Assembly: GCA_029717555.1 (NCBI GenBank)
Contig: JAMDHS010000017.1
Span: 1-64,000, forward strand
DNA: 64,000 nt
Direction: 5' to 3'
Source of the DNA: Peribolospora baueri
Taxonomy: Eukaryota; Basidiomycota; Peribolosporomycetes; Peribolosporales; Peribolosporaceae
Positions within the stretch are counted from its first letter, which is position 1. Each line of letters starts with the position of its first letter. Below the pieces are notes generated by a model. The model was not told where the DNA came from and did not search any database. It saw nothing but the letters and a program-made list of their open reading frames with translations. Shown here piece by piece: positions 44,879-55,390 of this stretch. A program made the translations under genes and the position numbers.

Positions 44879-46266
44879 GGTCTCCGCTCAGCTCAGCTCA
44901 GCTCGAGCGGTCGCGGCACATTCGTTTGAGAGAAGAGGAAAAACTTGCACTCGGTTTCATTCAGGTGAAGAGATTTTCCAAACGGGACTCCTGGAGTGTG
45001 TGGGATGAGACGGGAAGATGTGGACGCCATCGACGGCAAGGGACGCGTCTGCGGGCTCGGGCGCATCGGAAGGGAGTGAGGCGGTGCGGTCGGGGTGACC
45101 GTCCGTCCTGTCCTGTCCTGTCTTTCGCCCGCGACGCCGTCCCGTCGGGCGCGTGACATTCCCTTATAGACATTATCATGGGTGGAATATCATGGATGGA
45201 TGGAGACATGGATGGCTGCGACGACGCTCGGCATGACGCTTTCGCCGGCGCCCGTCGTGTTCACTTGGAAAGTACGGGTATGGTCGCGACGCTGCGTTCG
45301 TGAAGCTCGTCGCGTTGGCCGGGCCGGAGAAGAACCGGAGACGTAGCTAGCCGCAGGAGCTCACACGCACGGACGCACGCGCGGGTCGGCCGATGTATAT
45401 AAGACGGGACGTCGATCTGGTGGTGGAGCCCTCGCTGTATTAATTCATTCATCCATCATGACCGCCGTTGGGTTGGCCCTTTCCCTCGTCCAGCTGCTGT
45501 GTACACCGGAGACGGCCCTCCTATGATCTTTAATCCACACGCAGATTTGGGTTTGTAGGAACGGTGTGATCTGCTGGGATACGTGAGCGACGCGCTCACT
45601 TTCGATAGACTTGGCTACAAGACAGGGACGTCTGGTTTTCTACTGCCACAGTATCCAGTTGTTTTCCTCCAGTCGTTTTCCTACTGCCACACAGCCACCC
45701 CCCAAACATTGGCAAGGAGAATCGAAAGATGTGACCGACGTGTGTCAGTTCGCTTACCACACAGCCTTCTGTCCCCCTATTCTTTCGTTGACCGAGCTCG
45801 TATCTCCTCCTTGTATGGACTCTGCTGCTCCCTACCGAACATATGTCATGCAGGTTCAGCAGCAGGGCCGGGCGCCTCGATGGCCAACCGAGCGTGTTGT
45901 CACCGTCGATGGAGACATGTGCACACATCCATCCATCCATCCATCCATCTGCCCGTCTCGTAAGCTGCCCGTGTCGCAAGACATGTTCGTCAGACTCGGC
46001 AGCGTGACCAGGCACACGTTGATTAGCATTTGCGTCGTCTTCGTCCATCCGTCTTCCGCCCTCCTCTTCGAGTTTGTCTCGCGTCCGTTGGTTGTTTGCG
46101 TCGGTGCGAGTGAGCGACTGACAAACGCGGCGACGAACGCGGAGCGAGGTCGGTCTAGTAGTCTACAAAAGGGAGGAGATCTGACGACGGTGGCCGTGGT
46201 CGTCCCCTCCCCCTCCCCCGTCTCGCTCGCTGCTTGTCGTCGTCGTCGTCATCATCGTCGGACACA
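44879..46266 (+). other. Intergenic with ATCC repeats; no gene seen
   Basis: About 1.4 kb between the protease and the next plus-strand gene. A short (ATCC)n tract lies at about 45926-45950. Open frames continue into the next gene only through non-ATG codons. Nothing protein-like is seen. Confidence 0.45.
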
Positions 46267-48582
46267 ATGCGCTCCGCTCGAGCTCGACTCGACTCCCTCC
46301 ACTCTCGCCCTCCCGCAGCAGCCCCAGCGTCGTCGTCATCAGCGACAGCGACACCGCCGAGCCGAGCCGGACTACTGGCGGTTGCCGCAGCACCGACGTC
46401 GTCCCGAGGCCGTTCCGCGGGCGTCCCTTGCCTGCCTGGATACAACATCAACACGCTCCACCACAACTCCTCGTATCCACTCCACCACCTCCCTTCCCTA
46501 TCCCCTCCCCACGGCCACAGGCCTCGCCCCGAATGGTGCGCTTCCGCCAGCTCGAGCTCGACGACTGTTAGGCAGCAGCTCCCAGTAAGCCCGTCCGCTC
46601 GCATCTGCGCACCCCCCTCCCCCCCCGGCCTCCCCACCATGGCTCACGGCCACCGTACCCTCCCGGAGGTACCCCTCGGCCTTCACCACGACGCCCACGC
46701 TCACTCTAATGCTGGCACCTCTCGTACTCCCATCGGCGGCGCCGGCCTTCTCACCCCTCCCTCCTCTGCTACCTTGTCCGCCTACGCCACCGGCAGAAGC
46801 GGTACTAGCAGCGGCGCCGGCGCCAGCGCGTCCGGCAAGGCCCCCGCCATCGACCCTGCGACTCTCAGATACCCGCTACCCTCGCCGGCGTCGTCTATGA
46901 CCTCCGCCAACGCCTTCGCATCTCACTCCGTCTCTCCTGCGCCGATCGACCGCGACCGACCCGCCGGGCTCACGCTGCACCAGCCTCGTGCCATGTATGC
47001 CTACGGTGGTGTTCGCGCTGCCCCCCTCCGCTCTCCCAGCTCCCGTTCTCCTCCTCCCGTCAGTCCCCGCGTGCCGTCCAGAACAGGCGCCGTCACCCCT
47101 TCGTCCTCCTCACGACCCCCTCAACCGCCCACGCCCACGCAGACCGAGCTCGCGAGCTTCGAGGCGCTCGTACGCGCCATGTACGACTCCACCGACCCAG
47201 CCTCGTCCGCGACGGCTTCGCGCGCCGTCGAGCGCACCCTCGCCAGCGTGCCGCCCAGTCACCGCGCGCACTACACCCGTCTCCAGGCGTCCATTCGTCA
47301 GCGTTGGCACTTTGAGCGCGCGCGCCAGCGCAGGGACGAGATGGAACGTCTCATCGACGGCACCGTTTCCGCCTCCGCGCTCAGCGCGTCCAGCAGGGCA
47401 GATCTGAGGGGCAAGGACGCGCGTGCGGAGCGCAGGACCCGCTTTGCCGCCTTCCTTCGTGCCCACTGTCGGCAGGGACAGATCGGCACCATGCCCTTCT
47501 TCGCCGCGCTCAGGGCCGCTATGTGTTTCCAGGTCAGGGCGGGTGGGAAGAGGGTCGAATGGGAGATCGACGACGCCCTTTTCATGGAAGCTGGACCCAA
47601 GGAGTGGGGCGAGGAGGCCGTGACCGTGCTCAAAGGCGTCTTGGGTTTCGATACAGAGGCGACTCGGAGAAAGCGACGAAGACGCTCCAACGAGGCCAAG
47701 GAGACCCTCCGCCCGGCCGGTGGACCGGACGCGCCCTCCTCTCAGGCCGTCTCGTCTCCCCCCACATCCACATCCGTGCTCGGGCCTCAAAGCCGGAGAG
47801 CGGAGGAAACGCCAGAGTCTCCCTTCCACGACCGAAGTGATCCCGCCGCTTCGAAGATGGCCGCCGGTGCTGAACCTCCATCTCAATCTCGCTCCAGGTC
47901 CATCTCGGACCCGTTCATAGACCCAGCCACCCCTTCCACCAAGGCTCTCGCCCCGTCGTCGCAGCAGGCCGCGCCTGCGCCGCCCGTGGCCGTCGTTCCG
48001 AAGCTCAAGCTGCCCTCGAGCCATGATGCCGACCGGCCGTCACAGGACTTGGACGACGTCTCTCTCCGCTCCATCTCCTCCCCTTCCGTCTCCTCCCTTC
48101 AGACGGACGAGAGCCATGACCTACGCATGGGCTGGATGTCCTCCGAGGACTCGAGCCCCCGTCCGCGCGTATGGATCATGCCGCCTTACTTTTCCAACTC
48201 GGAGCTCGTCGATCTCATCCGCCTCTTCCCGCCCTTTGTCCCCATCTCCAAGCGTCCGCGTTTCGGCGCGGCTGCCGTCGCGCACGGGACCGGGACCGGG
48301 GCGCGCAAGGAGGGATCCGACAATCCTGGCGCGCTTGAGGAGGGCCTCGGGGCAGAAGAGGAGGACGGAGAGGGGAATGTGGAAGACGAGGATGCGGACG
48401 CGGAGGCAGGCGATCGGTCTCGGAGAGATCGACGGGGCAGACGTGCCTTTGGCGGCTTCAAGACCGCCACCGGCCGCCTGCGCGCCGGCCTCGGACCCCG
48501 AGATCCCGGCTTCAGGGGGGGCATTTGGGAGCGGTTCGTACGCTGGCTTTTGGCGCTGTTCGGGCTCGTCAAGCTCGGTTGA
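46267..48582 (+). CDS. Unknown fungal protein with hydrophobic C-terminus, 771 residues
   Basis: A single intronless frame from the first ATG (MRSARARLDSLHSRPP). The first third is Ser/Pro/Ala-rich. The middle has a helical region that looks conserved: SFEALVRAMYDSTDPASSAT, YTRLQASIRQRWHFERARQR, RRTRFAAFLRAHCRQGQIGT and FFAALRAAMCFQVRAGGKRV, followed by EIDDALFMEAG. Then come disordered linkers, a second ordered patch (RVWIMPPYFSNSELVDLIRL) and a last hydrophobic amphipathic segment (RFVRWLLALFGLVKLG) that ends the protein. I do not recognise the family. The C-terminal segment could be a tail anchor or a membrane-inserting helix. Confidence 0.72.
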   Translation: MRSARARLDSLHSRPPAAAPASSSSATATPPSRAGLLAVAAAPTSSRGRSAGVPCLPGYNINTLHHNSSYPLHHLPSLSPPHGHRPRPEWCASASSSSTTVRQQLPVSPSARICAPPSPPGLPTMAHGHRTLPEVPLGLHHDAHAHSNAGTSRTPIGGAGLLTPPSSATLSAYATGRSGTSSGAGASASGKAPAIDPATLRYPLPSPASSMTSANAFASHSVSPAPIDRDRPAGLTLHQPRAMYAYGGVRAAPLRSPSSRSPPPVSPRVPSRTGAVTPSSSSRPPQPPTPTQTELASFEALVRAMYDSTDPASSATASRAVERTLASVPPSHRAHYTRLQASIRQRWHFERARQRRDEMERLIDGTVSASALSASSRADLRGKDARAERRTRFAAFLRAHCRQGQIGTMPFFAALRAAMCFQVRAGGKRVEWEIDDALFMEAGPKEWGEEAVTVLKGVLGFDTEATRRKRRRRSNEAKETLRPAGGPDAPSSQAVSSPPTSTSVLGPQSRRAEETPESPFHDRSDPAASKMAAGAEPPSQSRSRSISDPFIDPATPSTKALAPSSQQAAPAPPVAVVPKLKLPSSHDADRPSQDLDDVSLRSISSPSVSSLQTDESHDLRMGWMSSEDSSPRPRVWIMPPYFSNSELVDLIRLFPPFVPISKRPRFGAAAVAHGTGTGARKEGSDNPGALEEGLGAEEEDGEGNVEDEDADAEAGDRSRRDRRGRRAFGGFKTATGRLRAGLGPRDPGFRGGIWERFVRWLLALFGLVKLG

Positions 48583-50200
48583 CACATCGTCCCCAAGCTC
48601 GACCCGACGACGTCCCTCGCTCCTTTTTTCCTTTTTTATTTTTATTTTTCCGTCTTCACTTTGACCGCTGCGCGGCCTGGCCTCGCTCTCACGCTCGTTG
48701 CCACATAATCCGTTCCTTTCCCCATTCCTACCTTCCTTCCTTACTATACTCTGTTTTCCTTCCTCGCCTTATCATAGGCCCCCGCCCTTCTCGTTCCCGT
48801 CTTGTCTCCATCCTAGGACACTCCTTCTCCTTCCTTCCTTCCGCCTTCCGCCTTTTTTCGCGTCTCCCTCTCGCACCGTTCCGTACCTCTCTCTCTCTCT
48901 CGTGTCCCTCGATCGTCGCACCGCCACAACCTCATCTCGCACCGTCCTTTCCCAGTTCCCTGTCTCATTTATCAATGGAGCTCCTCGCTCAGGCCCAGAG
49001 CCGCACCTGTCTGTCCTGTCCTTCTATCTCCCTCCCGTCCCTCTTGGAAGTTTATACGTTTTCACTGCCTTCGGGCTTGGCAGAAAGACAAGACAAGACA
49101 AAAGACGAAGGTTGACCTCTCCTCTCTCTTTCGACTTCCGAAGCGCCGCAGACCTCCGTGCCCAGAGAGAGGTCCGGCTCGTCTCATACCCCATCTCGCA
49201 ACTCGATGCGATCGGATCGGTGATGAATCCCATCGTCACCGCCCATCGCCCCCGGTGGAAAAAAGATCGAAGAGGAATCGCCGTTCGCGGTCGGTCGGTG
49301 AGAAAGGGATCAATCATGTCCTGCCTCCGACATTCGTCCGTTCGTCCGTCCGTCCATCCGTCCGTCCGTCCGTTCGTCCGCCCAGGGCGTGGGTACGTAC
49401 GTACGTAGGACCGCCGCGCCGTCCGTTTTCCTATAGACTCGGTACCGGTACGGAAATACTGAAAAGACTGCCTGCCCCCCACCCTCCCACCCACCCAGTC
49501 GATTCAGATCCGAGGAACGGGCCCCCATCTCGTCTCAAGCGCGAGGGCTTCCCTCCCTAGGCGCTATTCGCCTGTGTTTGTCCCGGACTCACGCACGAAC
49601 ATGAGGGTGGGGTGAGTGGGCGTCGGCGTAGGGGAACCGCGTTTCTGCCCACCCGAGAATGAGGAACGAGCACGGCGGCCAGCCCAGCCCAGTGAAGGTA
49701 TAGAGAGAGAAAGACTGGAGAGAGAAAGGGAGAGGCATAACGCCGGTCGAAACCCAAAGAGAAGAAAGGAATGAGATGAAGAGAAAGATGAGGATCTCCA
49801 TCGCCGGCCGGTGGACGGAAGGTACGACGCATATGCAGCGGCCGCACGCATGCGCGTGTGCGTGCGTGCATACACGCGTGGGACGCCTTCCTTCAAGCCG
49901 CAGGAGCCTCCTCCTCTGCAGTGCCGCATGGCATTGCGTTGCGTTTCGTCCGTCGCGATTTGATCGACGTAACGCACGTGGCCGATTTTCAGGAGGATAA
50001 GCGAGGGCGGGATGGGAGAAAAGAGGGAATGCCGTGCATCAGAGCGGCACACGGACCGGTCCGCCGGGCGAGTGAAAAGAGAAAGGGAAGGAAGAGGACA
50101 AGAAGCGGTTGTGACCACGCGCTCTTTTGAGCGCATTTCTCAAAGAGGCGGAGAGAGAAGAAAAGGTGGAAATAAGAGAGAGACTGCAACTGCAACTGAC
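48583..50200. other. Intergenic with CGTC-type tandem repeats; no firm gene
   Basis: This contains the 3' end of the preceding gene (a pyrimidine-rich tract), a (CGTC/CGTT)n array at about 49336-49380 and a (GTAC)n tract near 49394. The last exon of the RPEL gene may lie near 50000-50200, but I could not place it. ORFs here are low complexity. Confidence 0.4.
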
Positions 50201-51643
50201 TGTTAAGAATTCCCTTGGACACCAGCTCGTCCGGGTTCGGACGGGCGGAGATTGCGTGGCCGAGACGGTCCTGTTCGATGTTCGAGGGGACGTCAAATTG
50301 TGTGACGACGGAGACGAAACGTGAGGCATGGCCCAGAAAGCTGGTGAACCTCTCGACAAGCTATAGGAGCCAGCCATGGGGTCTCCCGTCGACCCACCTC
50401 CAACTGGGCCTTCTCCAGTTCGGCGCGCTTAGCCTGCAAGCTGGGAGCGACGTTGGGGTCGCCCTTCAGTACGCCCTTCTCAAAAAGCTCCTGACGGCCC
50501 GGGCGTTGTTCGATCTTGTGCGCGAGCTTATCCTGTCAAAAAAAGCCACGAGAGCCCAAGTGTGTAAACCAAATGCCTTGTGCTTGTGCACCTCTCGGCG
50601 AGCCGTCAAATCTGACCTCGGGGTCTCCCGTCGACCCACCTCCAACTGGGCTTTCTCCAGTTCGGCGCGCTTAACCTGCAAACTCGGGGCGACGTTGGGG
50701 TCGCCCTTCAGTACGCCCTTCTCAAACAGCTCCTGACGTCCCGGGCGTTGTTCGATCTTGTGCGCAAGCTTATCCTGGTCAGAGCCGGAAAAGACAAGGA
50801 TGTAGAAGCAAGCGCAGAAGAAGTGAATTTCGGTATGCAGTGTTTGATTCAAGTGGTGGTACGGCCAGTGAGCCAAAAGCCCGGGAGGAGAGGAACGATT
50901 TGGAGCGGCGACAGCACAGGGGTCAAGAGGAAACCCACCTCGAGCTGCGAACGCTCCAATTCGGCTTGCCTAGCCTGCAGCGCGGGAGACACGTTGGAAT
51001 CTGAAACCGGGGCGTACGAGGGTTAGCGGCTCGGTCATGGAATGAACGGAGCGAGGCGCTTGCAGTGATGAGACCGGGAAAAGTGCTACAGCTCACTCTT
51101 AAGAATATTTTTATCCTGTGCAGAAGGAGTGAGGGACGGGTGAATGGAAGTCAAGCTATCCTCAGCCACGTGCCAGATACCGACAGACTCGATGGACTCG
51201 CTGGACGAGCCGATAAATGCTCGGGAAGAAGGGTCGGTGCGGTGCGACTTACCACCAGCTCGGTCTTCTCAGCCCTGTTCTTGAGCAGAGACTCGAGTTT
51301 GCCGCGGTTCTCCTCGAGCGGAGCGGTGGGCGAAGAGGAGCCTACGTGAGAAGGCAAAAGAAAAAGGACGAGGCCGAGACGGGGCGGGTGGAGTAGATTG
51401 GTCAGAAAGGCGGCAAGCGGTCTTAGAGAGAGCGACGGCGACGGCTCGTGCTTTGGGAGCGTTCAGCGGCCGTCCGGAAAGCGCCGTCGATTGCCAGTCT
51501 AGCTTGGCTAGCATGACGAGCCCAAAGCGGAGGGCCGGCTGTAAGGTCCCCACGTCTCCCTGTCGGCGGAACGCGTTCTTCCCCAAGGCGTGGATCTCGT
51601 CCAATGTCACGTCAGGATGCAGGTTCTCAGCTTACTCACTCAT
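50201..51643 (-). CDS. RPEL-repeat protein, four repeats, duplicated exon; 3' end uncertain
   Basis: RPEL repeats bind monomeric actin in animal MRTF and Phactr proteins; small fungal RPEL proteins are uncharacterised. Exons (minus): 51643-51640 (only ATGA), 51341-51253, 51115-51097 (19 nt), 51000-50939, 50774-50640, 50532-50398, 50270-50201, then unresolved. The start is MSSSSPTAPLEENRGKLESL. The repeats are SLLKNRAEKTELVDKNILK, two copies of LAHKIEQRPGRQELFEKGVL and LGHAISARPNPDELVSKGIL. Each is followed by a segment like DPNVAPSLQAKRAELEKAQL except the last. Exons 5 and 6 are both 135 nt and nearly identical, including intron edges. After GILN a donor (GTCAGT) is present in the same phase as the one after the first repeat, but no matching acceptor exon was found, so the C-terminus may be missing. 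Confidence 0.78.
50380..50780 (-). repeat. Tandem duplication of an RPEL exon with intron flanks
   Basis: The stretches around 50380-50540 and 50621-50780 match over about 160 bp with roughly a dozen differences. They share a whole 135-nt exon plus GTGGGTCGACGGGAGACCCC at the start of the following intron. The protein copies differ by one residue (V versus A). The period is about 242 bp. This looks like a recent local duplication that lengthened the repeat protein by one unit. Confidence 0.9.
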
Positions 51644-52381
51644 CGTGGAAGAGACGATAGAAGGTCGAAGAGGTCGAGGAGGTGACGGGGGCGGAGTGGA
51701 GAAGACGGTAAAGACAAAGATGGAGAAGGCAAGCTGTAGGGAGAGATGGAATGGCGGTCACGACGGCGCCGTCCTCGATCGCCCCGCACGGCCCCCTCGA
51801 TCCGTCGATCACATGGGCACGTGCGAGCACGTGACGAAGACCCTCTGCAAGGTTCTCTCGGTGAACAAGGAAATGGTGCGGTCAGCTTCTTGACCAACTC
51901 GTGCAATGGAACGGCTGAAGCGAGGCGAGGCAGGCGGTCGACGAACACGGACCGACGGAGCTGCCGTCCGACCTGTGATTGTACTCGGAACTCGGTTGAA
52001 ATAGACCCGCGCTTCCCCTCCGCTCCCTGCGACAACGAACGGCGCGAGGTCGCTGGCCCGGTGCTGCCAGCTTGCGTATCCGGATCGGCCTTTCTATCGC
52101 TCCCGCCTGTTTCATCGACGCGGGCGTGTGCTCTCGCTGCTGACCATCGAGTCGTGCCGCCGCGTCCGTCCTTTATCTAATCTCGTTCTGAGTGAGGCCT
52201 TTCTTTCGTCCGAAAGGCTCCCGATCGTTTTCGCCGCGGATGGCTCCGATCACTTTTCTTTTTTTTTTTTTCCCTTTTTTAACCCACGCCGGCCACTCAC
52301 CGCTCACCGTTGGACGAGGCGTGAGAGAGAAAAGCCGTTGCCGGCCGAGCGACCGGCCGTCGGACACCATCCTCTGCAAAC
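51644..52381. promoter_or_regulatory. Bidirectional promoter of the RPEL and Mtq1-like genes
   Basis: The two start codons are 738 bp apart and divergent. A T-rich tract (about 52257-52282) precedes the methyltransferase gene. No further motif is recognised. Confidence 0.5.
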
Positions 52382-53642
52382 ATGCGCGCCCCGTCCCGCT
52401 CCACAGCCGCGTCCCTCCCGCACCTTTTGACGACCCTTCGCAGACGTCTCCGAGCAGGATTCCCCGCCGAGGAGCGAGAGTCAGCGGATGCGCAGTTTCG
52501 GTGGCTTTTGGAATTTGCGCGCAAGGGCCAGGTCGGTGATGGCGTCGGACGCGGCGTCGGAGTGGGAGCAGCTGCCAAGGGCGAGGACGGGTGGAGGAGA
52601 AGGTTGGTGGGCATGGTGGACGATGTGGCGAGGAGGTGCATGCCTATCGCCTACGTTCTTGGTGCGTCCGTCTGGCGGTTTAAGCGTCGCTCGGCTTGTA
52701 ATGAGGGAGTGGCCACTTTGCTCGCTATTTCCATTCACACGTCCATTCCCTCTTCCCCCGCTCTTCTGGCCATCCGCGTTCGCAGGCACTCAGCCGTTCG
52801 GACCGGTAGAACTGCTGGTCCGGCCGCCGACGCTGATTCCTCGTCCGGAGACGGAATTCTGGGCTGACCGGCTCGCGGGGCTCATCTCACGCTCACGCTG
52901 TCCACAGCTCAGCCGATCGTCGTCGTCGGTGCCGGTGCCGGTGCCGCTGCGCGTGCTCGACCTGTGCACGGGCACAGGCGCCATACCGCTCCTGCTGTGT
53001 TCTGCACTTGCCGAGGGGACGGTGTGCGCGACAGCGGTGGACGTGAGTTCGGAGGCGGTGGCGCTGGCGAGGGAGAACGCGGAGAGGTTGGGCCGCTCGT
53101 CTTTGTCTTTGTCTTCAACGGCGACGACGGCGACGGCAGGGAGTGAGAAGAGAGGCACGTTTTCGCAACCGAGGCGAAACACGGTCGACGTGGTTCAAGC
53201 AGACATCTTCGACCCTGCCTTTTCTTCCCTCGTCAAGAAGCATGCCTTCGGCCCGCCGTGGGCGGCGGAAGAGGAAAGCGCGTACGTTCTGCTGACCGCC
53301 AATCCGCCGTACGTGCGACCGAGGGATTGGATGACACTCGAGCGGTCGGTGAGAGATTGGGAGGACCGGAGGGCGCTAGTCGGGGGAGGGGGGGACGGAT
53401 TGGATTTTTATCGGCGGATAGCCGAGCTGATCTCGGAGGACATTATCGTGGCCTCTTCGACGCCTGCGTCGTCCGCATGCCTACCGTCGGTGGTGGTCGA
53501 AGTGGGCGAAGACCAAACAGGGGCGGTGCAAGCGTTGTTAGAGGGGGGAACGAAGGGGAGGGTGAATCGGACGGAGGTTTGGAGGGACCAGTACGGCGTG
53601 GAGAGGGTCGTTGTTGGTTGGATGGGCGAGAAGGGCGGGTGA
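52382..53642 (+). CDS. HemK/PrmC-type release-factor glutamine methyltransferase (Mtq1-like)
   Basis: This enzyme class methylates the Gln of the GGQ motif in translation release factors; the Mtq1 type acts in mitochondria. Exons 52382-52661 and 52786-53642 give 378 residues. The N-terminus is basic and Ser/Ala-rich (MRAPSRSTAASLPHLLTTLR), which fits mitochondrial import. The helical N-domain leads to PIAYVLGTQPFGPVELLVRP and LIPRPETEFWADRL, the typical linker. The SAM site is VLDLCTGTGAIPLLL, and the catalytic NPPY motif is in LLTANPPYVRP. The C-terminal strand EVWRDQYGVERVVVGWM fits the family. The inserted Ser/Thr-rich loop before VDVVQADIFDP is longer than usual. Confidence 0.9.
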
Positions 53643-54056
53643 GGGATGGCGACGGTGCGAGAACAGATGAACTATGCGGGTCGAACTCGTAACAGGTACA
53701 ATCGCTGTGTATGCTCTATGTACACGCAGCGCTTCCGTGCCTTTTCCCGTATCTGTATCTGTGTCTGTCTGTGCCTGGACATTGGACGGAAACTTGGTGG
53801 AAGGATGGCGATGACGGCGATGATCGAGACGAAGGGATGGTTCGTCTGTCTGTCTGCTATCCTATCTATCGCATATCCATCTCCGTCCCTTCCTGTATAT
53901 GTAGGCTGGCTGGCGGGGATGTTATTATGTGAATGTGATGTGCATGTGGTCCGTCGTCGGTGCGATTTATGACACGGGCTGCAAGGCACGGAACGGAGGG
54001 CAAGCGTGCGTCGGTCAGGAGGACGGCTTATGCTCGCCGTTGTTCGTGCTGGACCC

Positions 54057-54116
<60 letters not shown>

Positions 54117-55390
54117 CCGTACTGTACTGTACTATGGGGAAGTGGTTACGTGTCAAGGACCACGTATGGCACGGCGTGGACGGATGGCGTGCGTGCGATG
54201 CACCGCCCCTCGTCCCCGTCTCGTCCCATATGCGGACCGTAGCGTAGACGGTGCGGTAGCCGCGTAAGGTGCATGTTCTGGCGTGGACGACGGTGGTGGG
54301 GAGGATGGATGGGAGACGACGCTGAGCACGAGGACGAGGACGCGCACGTGCTGGTCGCTTTCTTCCCTCTTGCCTCCGATCACTCAGGAACGGCGTCGCG
54401 CCCATCTGGCTGGCTGTTTCGGGTGGTTCAGCCGATCAAGGCGAGCTAGCTAGCTCTGGCGACGCGAGGTCCAAGACAAGACATGCTCGGCGCCGTCGGG
54501 AAGAAAAAAAAGGACAAAGAGGGAGACGGGGACAGCGAGGGCCAGCGAGCAGCAACAAGTGAGCGGTGCCATGGCGAGGGAGGTGCACATATACACACAA
54601 TGTACATAAGAAATACTACATACCACATACATACGACATACGTACGTACGTACAACGTACACACGGGGATCGACTGCGGCGTGCGCTGGGCACTGGCTGG
54701 CTGGGCTGGGGAGTCGCTGTTCGCTTTGGCGAGTATGTGCCGTGTGTATGCGCGTGGGGTCCATGGGCGCCAGACTAAGCCTGGCTTGAGACTAGACGCC
54801 GTGGCGAGTGGCGAGCGAGGGTCGAGGTCGTAATGCGGCTAAGAGTAAGAGCGACGGCCGGGTTGGTTGGTTATTTTTTTGTTAATCCCCCTTTCTTACT
54901 CGCCCAATAGTCGTCATTTTTGCCGCGCCGCCCTCGCCTGGCCGACAGAGAGACAGCCCGACGCCGAAGCGCGCCGTCGCCGTCGCCATCGCCATCGCTA
55001 TCGCCGTCGCCGTCGGCCTGTCTCATTTTTGTCTTCATCTCATCCACACCATCATTCTCGCCGTCGCTCTCGCTCCCGTCTCGTCCTCCCCTCGACTCTC
55101 TCCGACTCTTCTCTCCTCCTCCTTCTTCCTCGCCCTCGCCATCCCCCTTCCTCGCTCCCTTCTCTGCCGCCTGCCCTCCTCTCTCCCCCTTCTCTTCTCG
55201 TCTCCCCGCCCCGCTTGCACTCCCCCTTGCTCCCCTCTTCTCTCTTTCGCACACGCACACCTACAGTGCATACCCTACACAAGCCTCTCGTCTCGGATCG
55301 CCAAGCACCCGCGCACAAGTCGCAGCGGACGGTGGGTGAGACGACGACGACGACGACGACGACGACGAGTGGCCTGCCACCCTTGCGGCC
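53643..55390 (+). other. Intergenic with a long GTT microsatellite; no gene seen
   Basis: A 1.7-kb spacer between two plus-strand genes. It holds the methyltransferase 3' end, a long GTT tract, a (GTAC)n tract near 54640-54653 and then a CT-rich leader for the next gene with CGTC and GAC triplet runs. No exon is supported. Confidence 0.5.
54058..54116 (+). repeat. (GTT)n microsatellite, about 20 units
   Basis: An almost perfect run of GTT triplets about 59 bp long. It creates artificial open frames (poly-Val, poly-Leu, poly-Cys) that should not be called genes. It is likely to vary in length between strains. Confidence 0.95.

Noticed and set aside
48698-49408. 236-residue plus-strand frame after the unknown membrane-like protein
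   Set aside because: It runs through CT-rich and CGTC tandem repeats and has a low-complexity product.
54058-54267. Poly-Val, poly-Leu and poly-Cys open frames
   Set aside because: They are translations of the GTT microsatellite in three frames.
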